DNA of 64,000 bases. Source: Acanthaster planci (Eukaryota; Echinodermata; Asteroidea; Valvatida; Acanthasteridae). A program made the translations under genes and the position numbers. The notes under the pieces were generated by a model that ran no database searches, was not told the DNA's origin, and saw only the letters and a program-made list of their open reading frames with translations. Numbering within the stretch: position 1 is the first letter of the stretch; each line of letters begins with the position of its first letter. Location of the stretch: contig NW_019091362.1 in assembly GCF_001949145.1 (NCBI RefSeq), positions 8,043,380-8,107,379 of the forward strand. The letters are read 5' to 3'. Below are positions 1 through 9,965 of this stretch, piece by piece.

Positions 1-1242
1 CTGGTATGCATACTCAGAACAAGGGAAGAAAAAAGAAAAACAGTTTGCAGTTTCAGTAATATATTACACAAAATAAAAATATAGTCGGAAGGGCAGCCAA
101 ATTGTCCAAAAGAACTTACTTATTTCTCTAACCAGGCCAAAGCAGAGTTGAGTCAAAGTTGTCCACCAATACACATTACAAATGGCTGAGGAAAATGACC
201 AGAATCTCTCACGACCAACGCCCAGTCTCAAATCCACGCCGGGCTGAAACTACAGGAGGGCTTCATAGAAAAGCAATGAGGGGTCCAACTAAAAAGGTTC
301 CAGTTGTATAAATATAAAGAATGACTAATCTTATATGGTATCCCATTGTGTGGCCACAGCCAGGGGCCCTTCTGGCCGAAGCCAGGCAATGGTATGCGAA
401 ACATTCAAACTGAAAGCTGCTAAGGCTGGTACAAATTACTTGGATTGCTACAATACGGAAGGGTCTAATTGTTCGTGAAAGAATCTTGAACAGGGAATCT
501 CTTGGCATTTTAATAATTAGAACTTTTTACATGTTGAACGTGCTTAATTCACAAATATGATTTATCAATGCAACTATCTGCAATGTCCCACTGCAGGGGA
601 GTCGGGTTGGCAAGGTAGTTCTTTCCCCCGCCTTCCACCTCTGTGGTCCCAGGTTCGATTCCCGGCCCGGTCCACATGTGGATTGAGTTTTTCAGTCCCT
701 ACCTGACTCTGTGGGTTTTACCCAGACTATTCCTCTGGGGTGTTCCTCCCACCTCTAAAACCATAACTGCTTCTTTCTGTCTCCACTTTACTGATGTATG
801 TAAATGTGGGTTGTTTGGCGGCTGCCCGAGGTGCCCTTGTATGCCATTGGCTCAACCATGTTTAAATGTATTCATTGTTCCATGCTTAATGTCTTCATTG
901 TACAGTGCATTTGAACATATCTATATGAAATTTGCGCTTTATAAATGAATAAATTATTATCATTATTATTATCGGCCCATAATACCGAATAATGGAGAAC
1001 CTAATATTATCGAACATACCAAGAGTTTTTGATGAAGTACCTTGGGTGGCTACTTGTTGTACACTCTCTGCTGTGTTTGGTTCAGCATTATGCAAGGTGG
1101 CGCTGTATGGTACGTGGTATCTATCCCATAAAGCAGGGTAATTGAGCACAGTGCAGAAATTGAAACCCGGCCAATCACCAATTTCAAACCAAGTCTGAAT
1201 GAGGATATAATGATCGACAAGTGCGTGTGTCATTTCTTACAG
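1..1242. other. IARS2 intron sequence upstream of the first visible exon
   Basis: No coding exon is recognised. I looked for the IleRS segment that should precede CMVDEDG (HTAPAHG) and did not find it, so that exon is upstream of the window. The stretch contains the SINE at about 599-970. Confidence 0.5.
599..970 (+). repeat. tRNA-derived SINE, copy 1 (long tail)
   Basis: Starts GTTGGCAAGGTAGTTC (A-box-like), followed by a good B-box GGTTCGATTCC near 653-663 and a body containing GTCCACATGTGGATTG and GTGGGTTTTACCCAGA. It ends TTTGCGCTTTATAAATGAAT followed by ATT repeats. The head and body recur at 4058-4340 (minus) and 58573-58868 (plus), but this 3' half is different, which suggests a distinct tail subfamily. 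Confidence 0.65.
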
Positions 1243-1333
1243 CACTGCATGGTTGATGAAGATGGCATCTTTTCACCAGAAGTTGGCCAGCATTTGGCAG
1301 GGAAGAATATCCTCACAGATGCCAACGATATCG
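1243..1333 (+). CDS. IARS2: IARS2 exon (first in window)
   Basis: Acceptor TTCTTACAG, donor ATCG|GTGAGG, ends in phase 1. It encodes [15 protein letters not shown] and continues to DANDI, matching the CLVDEDG segment of IleRS. The preceding coding exon is not in the window. Confidence 0.88.
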
Positions 1334-4300
1334 GTGAGGAAGAATTCATGTATTTTTACCACTTTTCATATTGTGATGTATAACTGGATCCAGGTTTTAA
1401 CAGGTATAAAACTTGTTGAGGGAATTATATGAAAATTATTTTGTAATACGGGCAATTCACAGTAGTGCGCCACCAAGAGTTTGCAACGTGTTGGCCAATC
1501 ATAATGCGCAAAATTTGTCGACCCTTTCCAAACGCGCATTGAGTCAACAAATTTCGGCCATTGTGATTGGCCAACGTGTCACAAACTCGTGGTGGCGCAC
1601 TATTGTGAAAAGGCTGTATTGGGACTGAAAAAGCATAATAAGTCTAATTTTCCAAAAGTTGGGGCAGTAGCACAAACGTATATAAAAAACCTTGGACTTG
1701 CACTGCCTTGGTATGAAATAGAGGCCTACCAGCAGCCATTTTACCGAGCCGAATACAAATGTGCAGGTTGGTTCGCTTCTATTGACGCCAGGGAGACACA
1801 AAGGCGGGCAATGCCGGGCAAGCTTTGTATTCGGCTCGGTAAAATGGCCGCGAGTGGATTCAATGATCTCTATAAGCTGATTAAGGGCATTGCCAGTCCA
1901 GATTTTTGTATATACGTCCCTGGGCAGTAGTAATAAATGATCCATTTAGCTCCAGATTTTTATGCTACATGACATTGATAACTTTGAAATCTGTGTTTTA
2001 GAAATTGTCCATTGTGGACTCCATTTCAAGAAACAATTCCTGTTCCTTTTCCTCAGTGATTGAAATGCTAAGAGCCAGTGGGAATTTACTGATGCAGTCT
2101 AATTATATGCACAGCTACCCGTATGATTGGAGGACCAAGCAGCCAATCATCATCAGGCCAAGCAAACAGTGGTTCATTAACACAGGGGCAATCAAGGACA
2201 GAGCCATGGTCTGTATTGAAAGCAATGGAGTAATCTTGCAAATATCTTCTTGCCTGCCTATTTTGTCTGTAGTTCTGCTTGTCTTAAATGTCCCGATACA
2301 TTTCTTCTCACTTTTCATGTGTTGTCATGGAAATGTTACATTTGATACCGAGTGAGGATTAATAGAGTACAACTGTATTTTTTTGCTTTCTAATTACTGA
2401 GTGGATTTATTTGTGTGTCTTGAATTCTTTGAGCTGAAATTCTGCATACATTCGAGTTATGTGTAGATATACCCATAGAAACATCAAACCTAAATTTCAC
2501 CTTTGTAAAGATTTTTAAAACAGGTCCAAATCCTCAGATTTTAATTTGATTTTTTACGTGCACCATAGGGGTTAGGGTTAATCACTGTTACATATTTCTT
2601 GAAATAATAAAAAGTAAAAGATTGCCAGTGATAAATTGTAAACTTACCCCCAAACTGTAGCCATGCTGATGTATCTTTTATGTTTCCAATTGAAATGTAG
2701 TAAAACATGCACAAAAGTGATTAAATTGTACTAAAAAATTTGGGCAAATAAAGTTTTAATTTTCATGTTTGCCACAGGAATGTCTCCAAACTGTTGAGAT
2801 GCTACCAAGTCATGCTCTGAACAGCATGAGAGCACAGCTAGAAGGACGCACGTTCTGGTGTATATCAAGGCAAAGGGTGTGGGGTGTCCCCATTCCGGTA
2901 TTTTACCACAGAGAGACAGGCGAACCATTCATTACGAGGTGTGGCTTGCTTTTATTTGTGGTTTAATTTTTCGTTTCTGCGGTGCTGTGTCCATTAGTCC
3001 TTATGAAACACTTGAAGTCCATAGATGGAAATTCCCTTCATAGCAAGAGATCGTTTGAGCTGACCTAATAGAACTTGCAGTACTGATGAACATGACCAAC
3101 TATCAGCTACATATGCAGTTTGATTCGCAGTGTTGTTTGATCTGTAACTTCTATCTGTGTCAAATCATGTACAGAGTTGTTGGGTTCTGTGTACAGTGAA
3201 CTTGCAGGGAATGACCAGCCACCACTTAGAGTTTCCTACAAATAAGTAGATGTGGAGTTCTGATTCTAAGTTAAGCTTGATTTTATTCAAGTCCTGCACA
3301 GAGTCAGCCAACTGATGATGACATTTCTGTTTGAGGATACAAATTCTATGTGTCATAAAAACCACAGGTGTGGCTATTTAGGCTATGGGTTTGTCATCAG
3401 TCATGACCTATTCTCTCTAATGGTTCCGTGACAATGGATATATATAGGTTATACACTGGTGAATAAGTGGTCACTGGCTTGTTTTTCTGAGACATTTGTT
3501 TATATTACTGGTTTTTTTTAGTGAAAGTGTCAACCATGTGACTGATCTAATACAGAAGCATGGCAGTGACTGCTGGTGGGAGTTGCCTATGGAAGAACTT
3601 CTCCCTGATAATGTGGCAGCAAAAGTGAGTGCATTGTCAGATTTGGGGTAAAACTGTGACTTTTTCAAAAGAAAACTTCCCACTAATAATTTTTTTCCGG
3701 GGGGAGGGGTTGAATGGATGGACTATATTTCCTTTCATAGCCTTCATAAACTCGTTGAGTTTCGGTAGTTTTTTCTGTTTTCAAAGGGATTTTATTTCTT
3801 TGGATCTTTCCAGTGTAGTTTCAAGTCCAGTGAGTTTGTGAAGGGAGAAGACATCTTGGATATATGGTTTGACAGTGGTTCATCCTGGTCACATGTTCTC
3901 AAAGGTTAGACAAGTGTGGTAGTGTCAGTTAGATAATTTGAATCAGTGATTGTTTTTACCTGAAAAGCATTGGAACATTTTATGCTTTGCTCTTGAAATT
4001 TTCTTTCACTTGAAACTGCAAAGATAATATTGTTGCATTTGATCGGTTCATATATACATTTTATTATTAATCATTTCTGGTAATGTCACCAGTGATTCCT
4101 CAAAAGCACCCTAGGCACTGTAGCTCGCAAGCCTGAAGAAACCCGTAGAGAGGAGACAATGAGAAGCAGTTACAGTTTTAGAGGTGGGAGGAAAACCCCA
4201 GAGGAATATTCTGGGTAAAACCCACGGAATCAGGTAATGACTGAAAACCCAATCCACATGTGGACCGAGCCAGGATTCAAACCCAGACTGCAGAGGTGGA

Positions 4301-7300
4301 AAGCGAGGAATGAACCACTGCACCAACCTGACTCCCATTTGTGTAACATTCACTATCAAGTTGTATGAAGAAATTGAAGGCCAATTGCATGTTACTATAT
4401 ACAAAGGCCAGTTCAGTCTCAATGCCTATGCAGAGCGAATATCATGTCAGGAATGTTCATGGTGACTTTACTAAAGTTGACATATGTTCGTTTTCAAATT
4501 TACTCCGTATGCATGTACATATGCCACAATGTTAGAAATTCAAGTTTGTATTCACTGTCACGCCAAACAAAAATCGGCTTGTGGAGCAAACAAGGAAACT
4601 GAAGGACAGAGTTGTGATTTCCTCTTTCTCTATAAAGATGCAAATGAGCAGGCAGATCTGTACCTTGAAGGGGAAGACCAGTACGGTGCTTGGTTCCAGA
4701 CATCTCTATTAACAAGCGTTGCTGTCAATGACAGGGCACCTTACAGGTAGAACTTCTGTTTTCGCATCTTTAGCTGCAACTGATCCTTTTTTCCATTGAA
4801 GGTAACACATGCGAAATATTTTTGTTCTTGGATTCTGTCTGGAGCTTGCCTCTCTGGTGGGCTTTCATCTAGGCTTGAAACATCTGTCTGCCCCTTTCCA
4901 GGTAAGTGTAAAAACTGCCTGTCCTATCCCAGGAAGAGTTTTGATTTTGAACTGACACTCCTTGGTTCTATCTGAGGCCATATTTCCACTACACCCAGAA
5001 ATGTGGGCGGAAATACGAAGACTTGTTCACCAGTGTTAAATATTCATGTAAAATAATGGGGTCTTGTAACTTTTGAACAAGCTAAAACTACCTGTCCAAA
5101 TTTGTTTCAGCCTGTCCTCCGGACAGGTGGACAGATGTCTAAGATGAGACACTGCATTCCACTGCACCTCACTGTGAAATAAGGGTGTGGAAGACATTAT
5201 GCCAGTTTTCCTCCTCGTCCAGCCAATATCTTGGCCTCTTCGTCAGCAAGTTCCTCCTCATAGTCTTTCATTTTGTGTTGACTGTGACTTTCTGTGTGAC
5301 CCTTTCATTTGCTGATCCACTAATTCTGTGGCAGGAATCTTCTGGTGCATGGCTTCACGTTAGACAGCGAAGGGAGAAAGATGTCCAAGTCCTTGGGCAA
5401 CGTGGTTGATCCTGACGTCATTGTGAGTGGCGGAGAGGTATGTCTGTGCATGTGTTCGTTCTATTTATGAAAAGTGAGATTTGAGCGTGAAGGATGAAAG
5501 ACATAAGTGAAGAATACCGGCATATTGCAGAAATCAAGGGTGCCCTGGAAGCCACTAAATGGCCATGATCAAGAGGGAGAAAGACAGGAACTCACTGCAA
5601 GAATAAAGTAGTTTATGGGAAGTGATATGAAATCCAAAAAGGTTGATCGGAAAAGGTCGTCTCTGTAAAGGCATAGATTGCATTGGAAATTTCATTAATC
5701 CTGTGGAAACGATTCAGAGCATACCAAGCTATCTGCCTATAATTGCACATTCAACACTTTGCATAATTTTTTATTAATAAATTGATGTATTCCCTGATCC
5801 CTTATATTTTGAAAACAGAACAAAAAGACAGATCCTGTTTACGGTGCTGATGTGCTGAGATGGCGTTTGGCCGAGTCCAGCTGGTTGACCAGGGTCCAAA
5901 TAGGGCCAGAACTCTTCGCCATGACCAACCAAAGTATTCTAAAGGTACGTGCAACAGAATCATAGCTTTCAGATGTGTGCAGAATGCCTGATGAAAGATT
6001 TTACACCAAAAGATAAAGTTTGTACATTTTACTGTATTATGTCTTTTCTTTATTTCCCCATCATTTCCACCTTCCCTTTATATAACAGGTTAGGAATACC
6101 ATTCGCTACTTCTTAGGCAACCTCTATGACTTTGACCCCTCGGTGGATCTTCAACCTCATGCTGACCTCCTACCCATTGATAAATACATGCTACATCTTC
6201 TCTATGACTATGGGTCAAAGGTCACGGCAGCTTATGACAGCTACGAGTTCAGCGAGGTCACGGCTACCATCACAGAGCTTATTCATGGCAAAATATCAGC
6301 TTTTTACTTGGATACCATGAAAGACAGGTAAAAAAATTCAACATCACATGTTGATCACCTCTTATCAGATTTGAAATCTTGTAAGCCCTACATAGAGAGC
6401 TGTGAATAATCAACTGCAAGACAGCAGATTCCCTAATTTAGCAGTATGTTCTCATTGCATTCTCTGTTTTTGTTTCATCAAGGAAAAATTGGAAAATGCT
6501 CAAGGGAATTACATTACTTTCTTATCCATTTGAAGTGGTTTTGCATTCACCTTACTGAAAATCTCATTAACTATGCTCAGTGGCTGTACTGTCAATGACT
6601 TTCGGTTCAGGTGGAGGGAACCAGCTCTCATTGGTGTTTTCAGAGTTTATAATCCGTTTCATGGATCTCCCTGATCTTTCAAAATTTGCTGAGAAATTGT
6701 TGGAGGATTTTTCAACATTGAGGACAGGCAGAGCCCGGCAAGACTAGTTCCCTATCAAAAATGCTGTGAGAGTAAGAATCCACCAATCACTCCCTTGGTA
6801 CCTAGAATTGCCTGAGATACTTTGTTTTCACAGGTTGTACGCTGAAGTGTTCGATTCCCTGGAGAGACGTTCTTGTCAGACGGTCCTCTACCACATGTTG
6901 GAAGTCATTGTCAGGTCAATCGCTCCCATCACTCCCCACTTGGCAGAAGAAGCATTCTTGCACAGTCCAGGTGAATCAAATTCTCCCCATCCTACACAGC
7001 ATAAAGCAAGGTTTTATGGTTTTGACATCAGTAACATGCTATAATACTAATATTTCCAGAAACTATTCTAAATGGTTAGGCATTTTGAAAAATTTAGTTG
7101 GAGATTATTTTCATCGGACCAGCTTAGGTGAGTCTTTAGGATTTTCAACAGACAAAGGGTCATCATCAAGGCTGAGGCGTTTGATTTGTGTTTGTCGTTT
7201 TTTTTGATCATATCCATTTGTCAGATGCTGTGAGCATCTTCAAGACTGGGTGGTTCCATTGTGACCGCTCATGGCACCAGCCTGAGCTGGCTGTTGTGTT

Positions 7301-8191
7301 TGGAGCCCTGTGTGGTATACGGGAAACCTTCCTGGCCACAATACATGCACCGCAGAGTCGCGAGTATGACGTTACAATTTGCACCAGTGACCCACAGTTG
7401 TTGGGTTACCTTCACGTGAGTAAAACATTTTGCACTGAGGGGCTTTTTTAAAAGCTTGTCACCTTTTCATCCTGAACTGTTGGAAATATTTGAAGACCAA
7501 AGGCAAAGTTTCCATCAGTACTTTGTGAAAGTTTCTCCTGTAGTTTTTACTTATTTTGGAGAAGTGTAAGCATAAATAGCTGTTTGATATTACAGATTCT
7601 CAGAAAGTTCTGTACTGCTAATATAAATGCTTACGCTCTCTAGGAGCTCCAGCAAGAAACAACCTCCTGCACATCCCATCTCAGTGAACTCATGATGGCC
7701 TCTTTCACAACTGTCGCCACGGAGACGGAGATGCCAAGAACAGAAGGAAGCATACATGTTGACAGTAGCATTGGAGTTCCATTGTCGGGTATGTTCATTC
7801 CAAAAATTTATTTTTGAACTGTAATTAGCAGGTCCTTTAAAGCCTGGTCATTCGTAGATGACCATATGCCAATAAAAAAGCCCTCAAATCCAGACCAAAA
7901 TCCTGGAGCAATACAGAGCTGGAGGGGTGTTTGGTAAATACTTGAAGGAGAGTAAAGGAATTCAGCAGATTGTCTGTATTTCCCACACAGCTATTAAGAG
8001 TGGTTTTTATTTAATTTGACTTGACTTTATTTGATGTATTTCTTGCAGATGTGGAATCATATACCAACTATAGTCTCCTTATTCAGCCTGCCAGTCACTA
8101 TCATTGCAATCGATGCCGTAAACACACAGCAGAGGTGCCCAGCCAACCATGCAGCAGGTGCCTTCAGGCAATGTCTGGGGGCTGGGAATGA
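1243..8191 (+). CDS. IARS2: Mitochondrial isoleucyl-tRNA synthetase, C-terminal 13 coding exons (5' partial)
   Basis: Charges mitochondrial tRNA-Ile with isoleucine (class I aminoacyl-tRNA synthetase). Exons join as 1243-1333, 2057-2208, 2778-2938, 3522-3624, 3814-3904, 4638-4746, 5335-5437, 5819-5944, 6089-6327, 6834-6970, 7225-7415, 7644-7788 and 8049-8191. All have AG/GT borders and matching phases, and together give 596 aa plus TGA. In order I see the end of the editing/catalytic region ([28 protein letters not shown]), the I/L/V-RS motif WFDSGSSW, a perfect KMSKS loop, the helical anticodon-binding domain and a C-terminal CxxC...CxxC zinc knuckle. The human protein is about 1010 aa, so the N-terminal roughly 400 aa, with the HIGH motif, lie upstream of the window. 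I identify it as the mitochondrial rather than cytosolic paralogue because it aligns through to the short zinc-knuckle C-terminus. No frameshift or stop is visible. Confidence 0.95.
1448..1610. mobile_element. Palindromic MITE with GCGCCACCAAGAG arms, copy 1
   Basis: Two imperfect inverted arms of about 45 bp (1448-1501 and 1562-1607) share GTGCGCCACCA(A/C)GAGTTTG and the block GTTGGCCAATCA. The loop is itself partly palindromic. It sits in an IARS2 intron. A longer relative with the same end motif is at 26534-26961. Confidence 0.6.
1735..1848. repeat. Perfect 25-bp inverted repeat (stem-loop) in IARS2 intron
   Basis: 1735-1759 and 1824-1848 are exact reverse complements (arm starts GCCATTTTACCGAGCC), separated by 64 bp. 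It may be a small MITE; no target-site duplication is obvious. Confidence 0.7.
2057..2208 (+). CDS. IARS2: IARS2 exon: SYPYDWRT segment
   Basis: Acceptor CCTCAG, donor GCCATG|GTCTGT, ends in phase 0. It encodes [20 protein letters not shown] followed by WFI, the highly conserved block at the end of the editing domain of I/L/V-type synthetases. Confidence 0.93.
2778..2938 (+). CDS. IARS2: IARS2 exon: [10 protein letters not shown] segment
   Basis: Acceptor GCCACAG, donor ACGAG|GTGTGG, ends in phase 2. It encodes [18 protein letters not shown], the catalytic-core strand that follows the editing insertion in class Ia synthetases. Confidence 0.94.
3522..3624 (+). CDS. IARS2: IARS2 exon: GSDCWWELP segment
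   Basis: Acceptor TTTTTTTAG, donor GCAAAA|GTGAGT, ends in phase 0. It encodes [20 protein letters not shown], matching VEQHGSDIWW in the human protein. Confidence 0.9.
3814..3904 (+). CDS. IARS2: IARS2 exon: WFDSGSSW motif
   Basis: Acceptor CTTTCCAG, donor AAAG|GTTAGA, ends in phase 1. It encodes [19 protein letters not shown], the WFDSG signature of isoleucyl/valyl/leucyl-tRNA synthetase active sites. Confidence 0.93.
4058..4340 (-). repeat. tRNA-derived SINE, copy 2
   Basis: Minus orientation, in an IARS2 intron. Read on the minus strand it has GGTTGGTGCAGTGGTTC (A-box-like), GGGTTTGAATCC (B-box), the shared CCACATGTGGATTGGG body and an ATTAATAATAA simple tail. The 3' half matches the copy at 58.6 kb rather than the one at 0.6 kb. 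Confidence 0.7.
4638..4746 (+). CDS. IARS2: IARS2 exon: DLYLEGxDQ motif
   Basis: Acceptor TATAAAG, donor TACAG|GTAGAA, ends in phase 2. It encodes [20 protein letters not shown], the conserved active-site block just before KMSKS. Confidence 0.93.
5335..5437 (+). CDS. IARS2: IARS2 exon: KMSKS loop
   Basis: Acceptor GTGGCAG, donor GGAGAG|GTATGT, ends in phase 0. It encodes [20 protein letters not shown]. The ATP-binding KMSKS loop, at 5378-5392, is a perfect match to the class I signature, so the catalytic site is intact. Confidence 0.95.
5819..5944 (+). CDS. IARS2: IARS2 exon: YGADVLRW segment
   Basis: Acceptor GAAAACAG, donor CTAAAG|GTACGT, 42 whole codons. It encodes [18 protein letters not shown], the conserved end of the catalytic fold. 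Confidence 0.93.
6089..6327 (+). CDS. IARS2: IARS2 exon: anticodon-binding domain, part 1
   Basis: Acceptor ATATAACAG, donor GACAG|GTAAAA, ends in phase 2. It encodes [17 protein letters not shown] through [12 protein letters not shown], the start of the helical anticodon-binding domain. Confidence 0.94.
6834..6970 (+). CDS. IARS2: IARS2 exon: anticodon-binding domain, part 2
   Basis: Acceptor TTTTCACAG, donor TCCAG|GTGAAT, ends in phase 1. It encodes [19 protein letters not shown] and [12 protein letters not shown], matching the helices with the PHLAEE motif. Confidence 0.94.
7225..7415 (+). CDS. IARS2: IARS2 exon: FKTGW segment
   Basis: Acceptor TTTGTCAG, donor CTTCAC|GTGAGT, ends in phase 0. 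It encodes [17 protein letters not shown] and a helix-rich stretch equivalent to SVFRTGW in human IARS2. Confidence 0.9.
7644..7788 (+). CDS. IARS2: IARS2 exon: penultimate
   Basis: Acceptor GCTCTCTAG, donor TTGTCGG|GTATGT, ends in phase 1. It encodes [20 protein letters not shown], matching the SQLNELMMAS block of the human protein. Confidence 0.9.
8049..8191 (+). CDS. IARS2: IARS2 terminal exon with zinc knuckle
   Basis: Acceptor TTTCTTGCAG; the stop TGA is at 8189-8191. It encodes [13 protein letters not shown] and then [15 protein letters not shown], a CxxC-x(n)-CxxC zinc site as at the C-terminus of bacterial and mitochondrial IleRS. Confidence 0.93.
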
Positions 8192-8960
8192 GACTACTAG
8201 ACTAGACCATGATGACCCTCAATGCATATGGCAGTATTTGATCGTTGACTACCCCTTATCAACTTGCCATTAGTGTTGAGAAATGGACTTGACATATGCT
8301 TGCTGTCATCAAAAATAAAAACCCTCTAAAGGGTGGGGAAAAATTGGAATAGAAGAGGTAAAAGCCTTCCCAACATTTGTAATATGTCAGATAATTTTCA
8401 GTTTTAAAATTAAGTTCAGAGAGTTGCTGTAAATGGTGATGGTAACCAGCAGTGAATTGGTGGCTTTGTCATGCAACAGCCAACTACAGTTTCATCGCAG
8501 GATGTTGCAAGACGGATTAACCAAACTGAGCAAAACATTTGGTCTGCATCACAATCCGGTGATACTGGATGAGACGTTGAATTAACTATCCGAAACCAAC
8601 AATAAACCAAAACAACACACATGGGAACTTGTCAAGACATCAGAATTTGGGGATCACTTCACGGATGGATTCATCTTGACAACTGCATCTCTATTCGAGA
8701 TGCATCTTGACAAATACACCTCCATCCGAGAAACATGGACGTACTGACACCATTATTAACAGTCAAAGATGTTTACATTCCTTGGCTACTAGAAAGGGTT
8801 TCACAAAAACGCGTTTGAATGATGCCGTAAATGCTACAAATTCTTTTGGTTTGCCCCTTGTTCATTACTGATTCTTTTTAATTCACAGCTATACAAATGT
8901 ATTTATAGTTTTTTAAGAATTGTATTTCTAGCAATAAATCTGCAGAACTACATATGTACA
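8192..8960 (+). other. Presumed IARS2 3' UTR and poly(A) signal
   Basis: Non-coding, AT-rich sequence following the IARS2 stop. AATAAA occurs at 8933-8938, and earlier weaker candidates lie near 8315 and 8600. The transcript end cannot be placed without RNA data. Confidence 0.45.
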
Positions 8961-9708
8961 AATTTTTTCCTGCTGTTGTGTTCATGTGCTATTATGATGC
9001 GTCTAAAAGTTTCGGATTACTGTTTAATCTACTGTACAAATTAGTCTACATGTATACAAGAGTGCTTTTCAGACAGTACAGTTATGAAGGGTTGATGCAA
9101 TGAATTTTTCTTTGATACACATTGTGCAACTTTCTAGTCCTGAACCTATTTGAGATCCAGTTTGTTTAATAATTATGTTAAAAATGCACTTTTAAGCATT
9201 TCATATTTTCCGTGCTTTGTAGACAACTGAGGGCACTGTTGTAATTTCAATTTGCCATGGGAAGACACTTCATTTTAGGGGTGTTGCTGTTCAAATGTTG
9301 AACCCGACATTTGGTCGTTGAAATCGTTCAGAAAAAGTTACTTGTGGACTTACTGCCATGTATTTATTCAACAAAGCAAGAAAATTTATGGCAGCAAAAT
9401 ATTCCAAACGTTAGCAAAATATAGCGCTGAAGTGGCCGTAACATTAGTTGCGGCCTGGAATCATATGAAGATTTCGCTCATTTCAGGCTCCAGAATACTC
9501 TTTGAAACAGCAAAACACAAATTCTAAAAAATGGTCCAATGGGACACATGGGTGCAAAAAATTCTTTAAAATGGTCCACGTGGGTGCATTTGCAAGGATT
9601 TCATTTAAATTTTTACATTGCTTAGGCCCTTCAAGTGCACTGTAAAATACATGTAAAAGGAGCAAATACCACATGACCATTAGGTTTGGAGAGTGAGGAG
9701 CTGTCCAG
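8961..9708. other. Convergent IARS2/CCDC34 3' regions
   Basis: No coding signal. The gap between the two stop codons is about 1.5 kb. A minus-strand AATAAA (plus-strand TTTATT at 9363-9368) could end CCDC34 transcripts. A short ACATGGGTGCA / ACGTGGGTGCA duplication lies near 9545-9590. Confidence 0.35.
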
Positions 9709-9965
9709 TCACCTCGGCCTCCCCCATCTGTTGCATTTCCCCTCAGTCTCCCTGTCCTTGAAGAGCAGTGGCGGGGAGGCAGGCTGGAGAATGACTCCTT
9801 GGGTCTTCTTGGCTGACCTGCGTCCTGGGCCTCTCTTTCCGCTCCCACCTTGCCTGCCTCTGCTGCCCCGCCCACCCTCCTCGGTGGATTTGGGTACATG
9901 GATGGGCATCCAAGGAATAGGATTGTAGAAATTTGGGATGGGGTAAGCACCAGTGTCATAATAAC
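9709..9965 (-). CDS. CCDC34: CCDC34 terminal exon: FYNPIPW motif
   Basis: Acceptor GGCACTACTTCAG. It encodes GYYDTGAYPIPNFYNPIPW and MPIHVP, then a Gly/Arg-rich basic tail (GRGSRGRQGGSGKRGPGRRS) before TGA. The motif confirms the family; the basic tail resembles the basic C-terminus of the human protein. Confidence 0.88.

Noticed and set aside
643-948. 101-codon plus-strand ORF
   Set aside because: It lies entirely within a SINE, and the frame is not shared by the other copies.
9483-9959. 158-codon minus-strand frame over the CCDC34 last exon
   Set aside because: It is a shifted frame; the correct frame carries FYNPIPWMPIHVP and stops at 9709.
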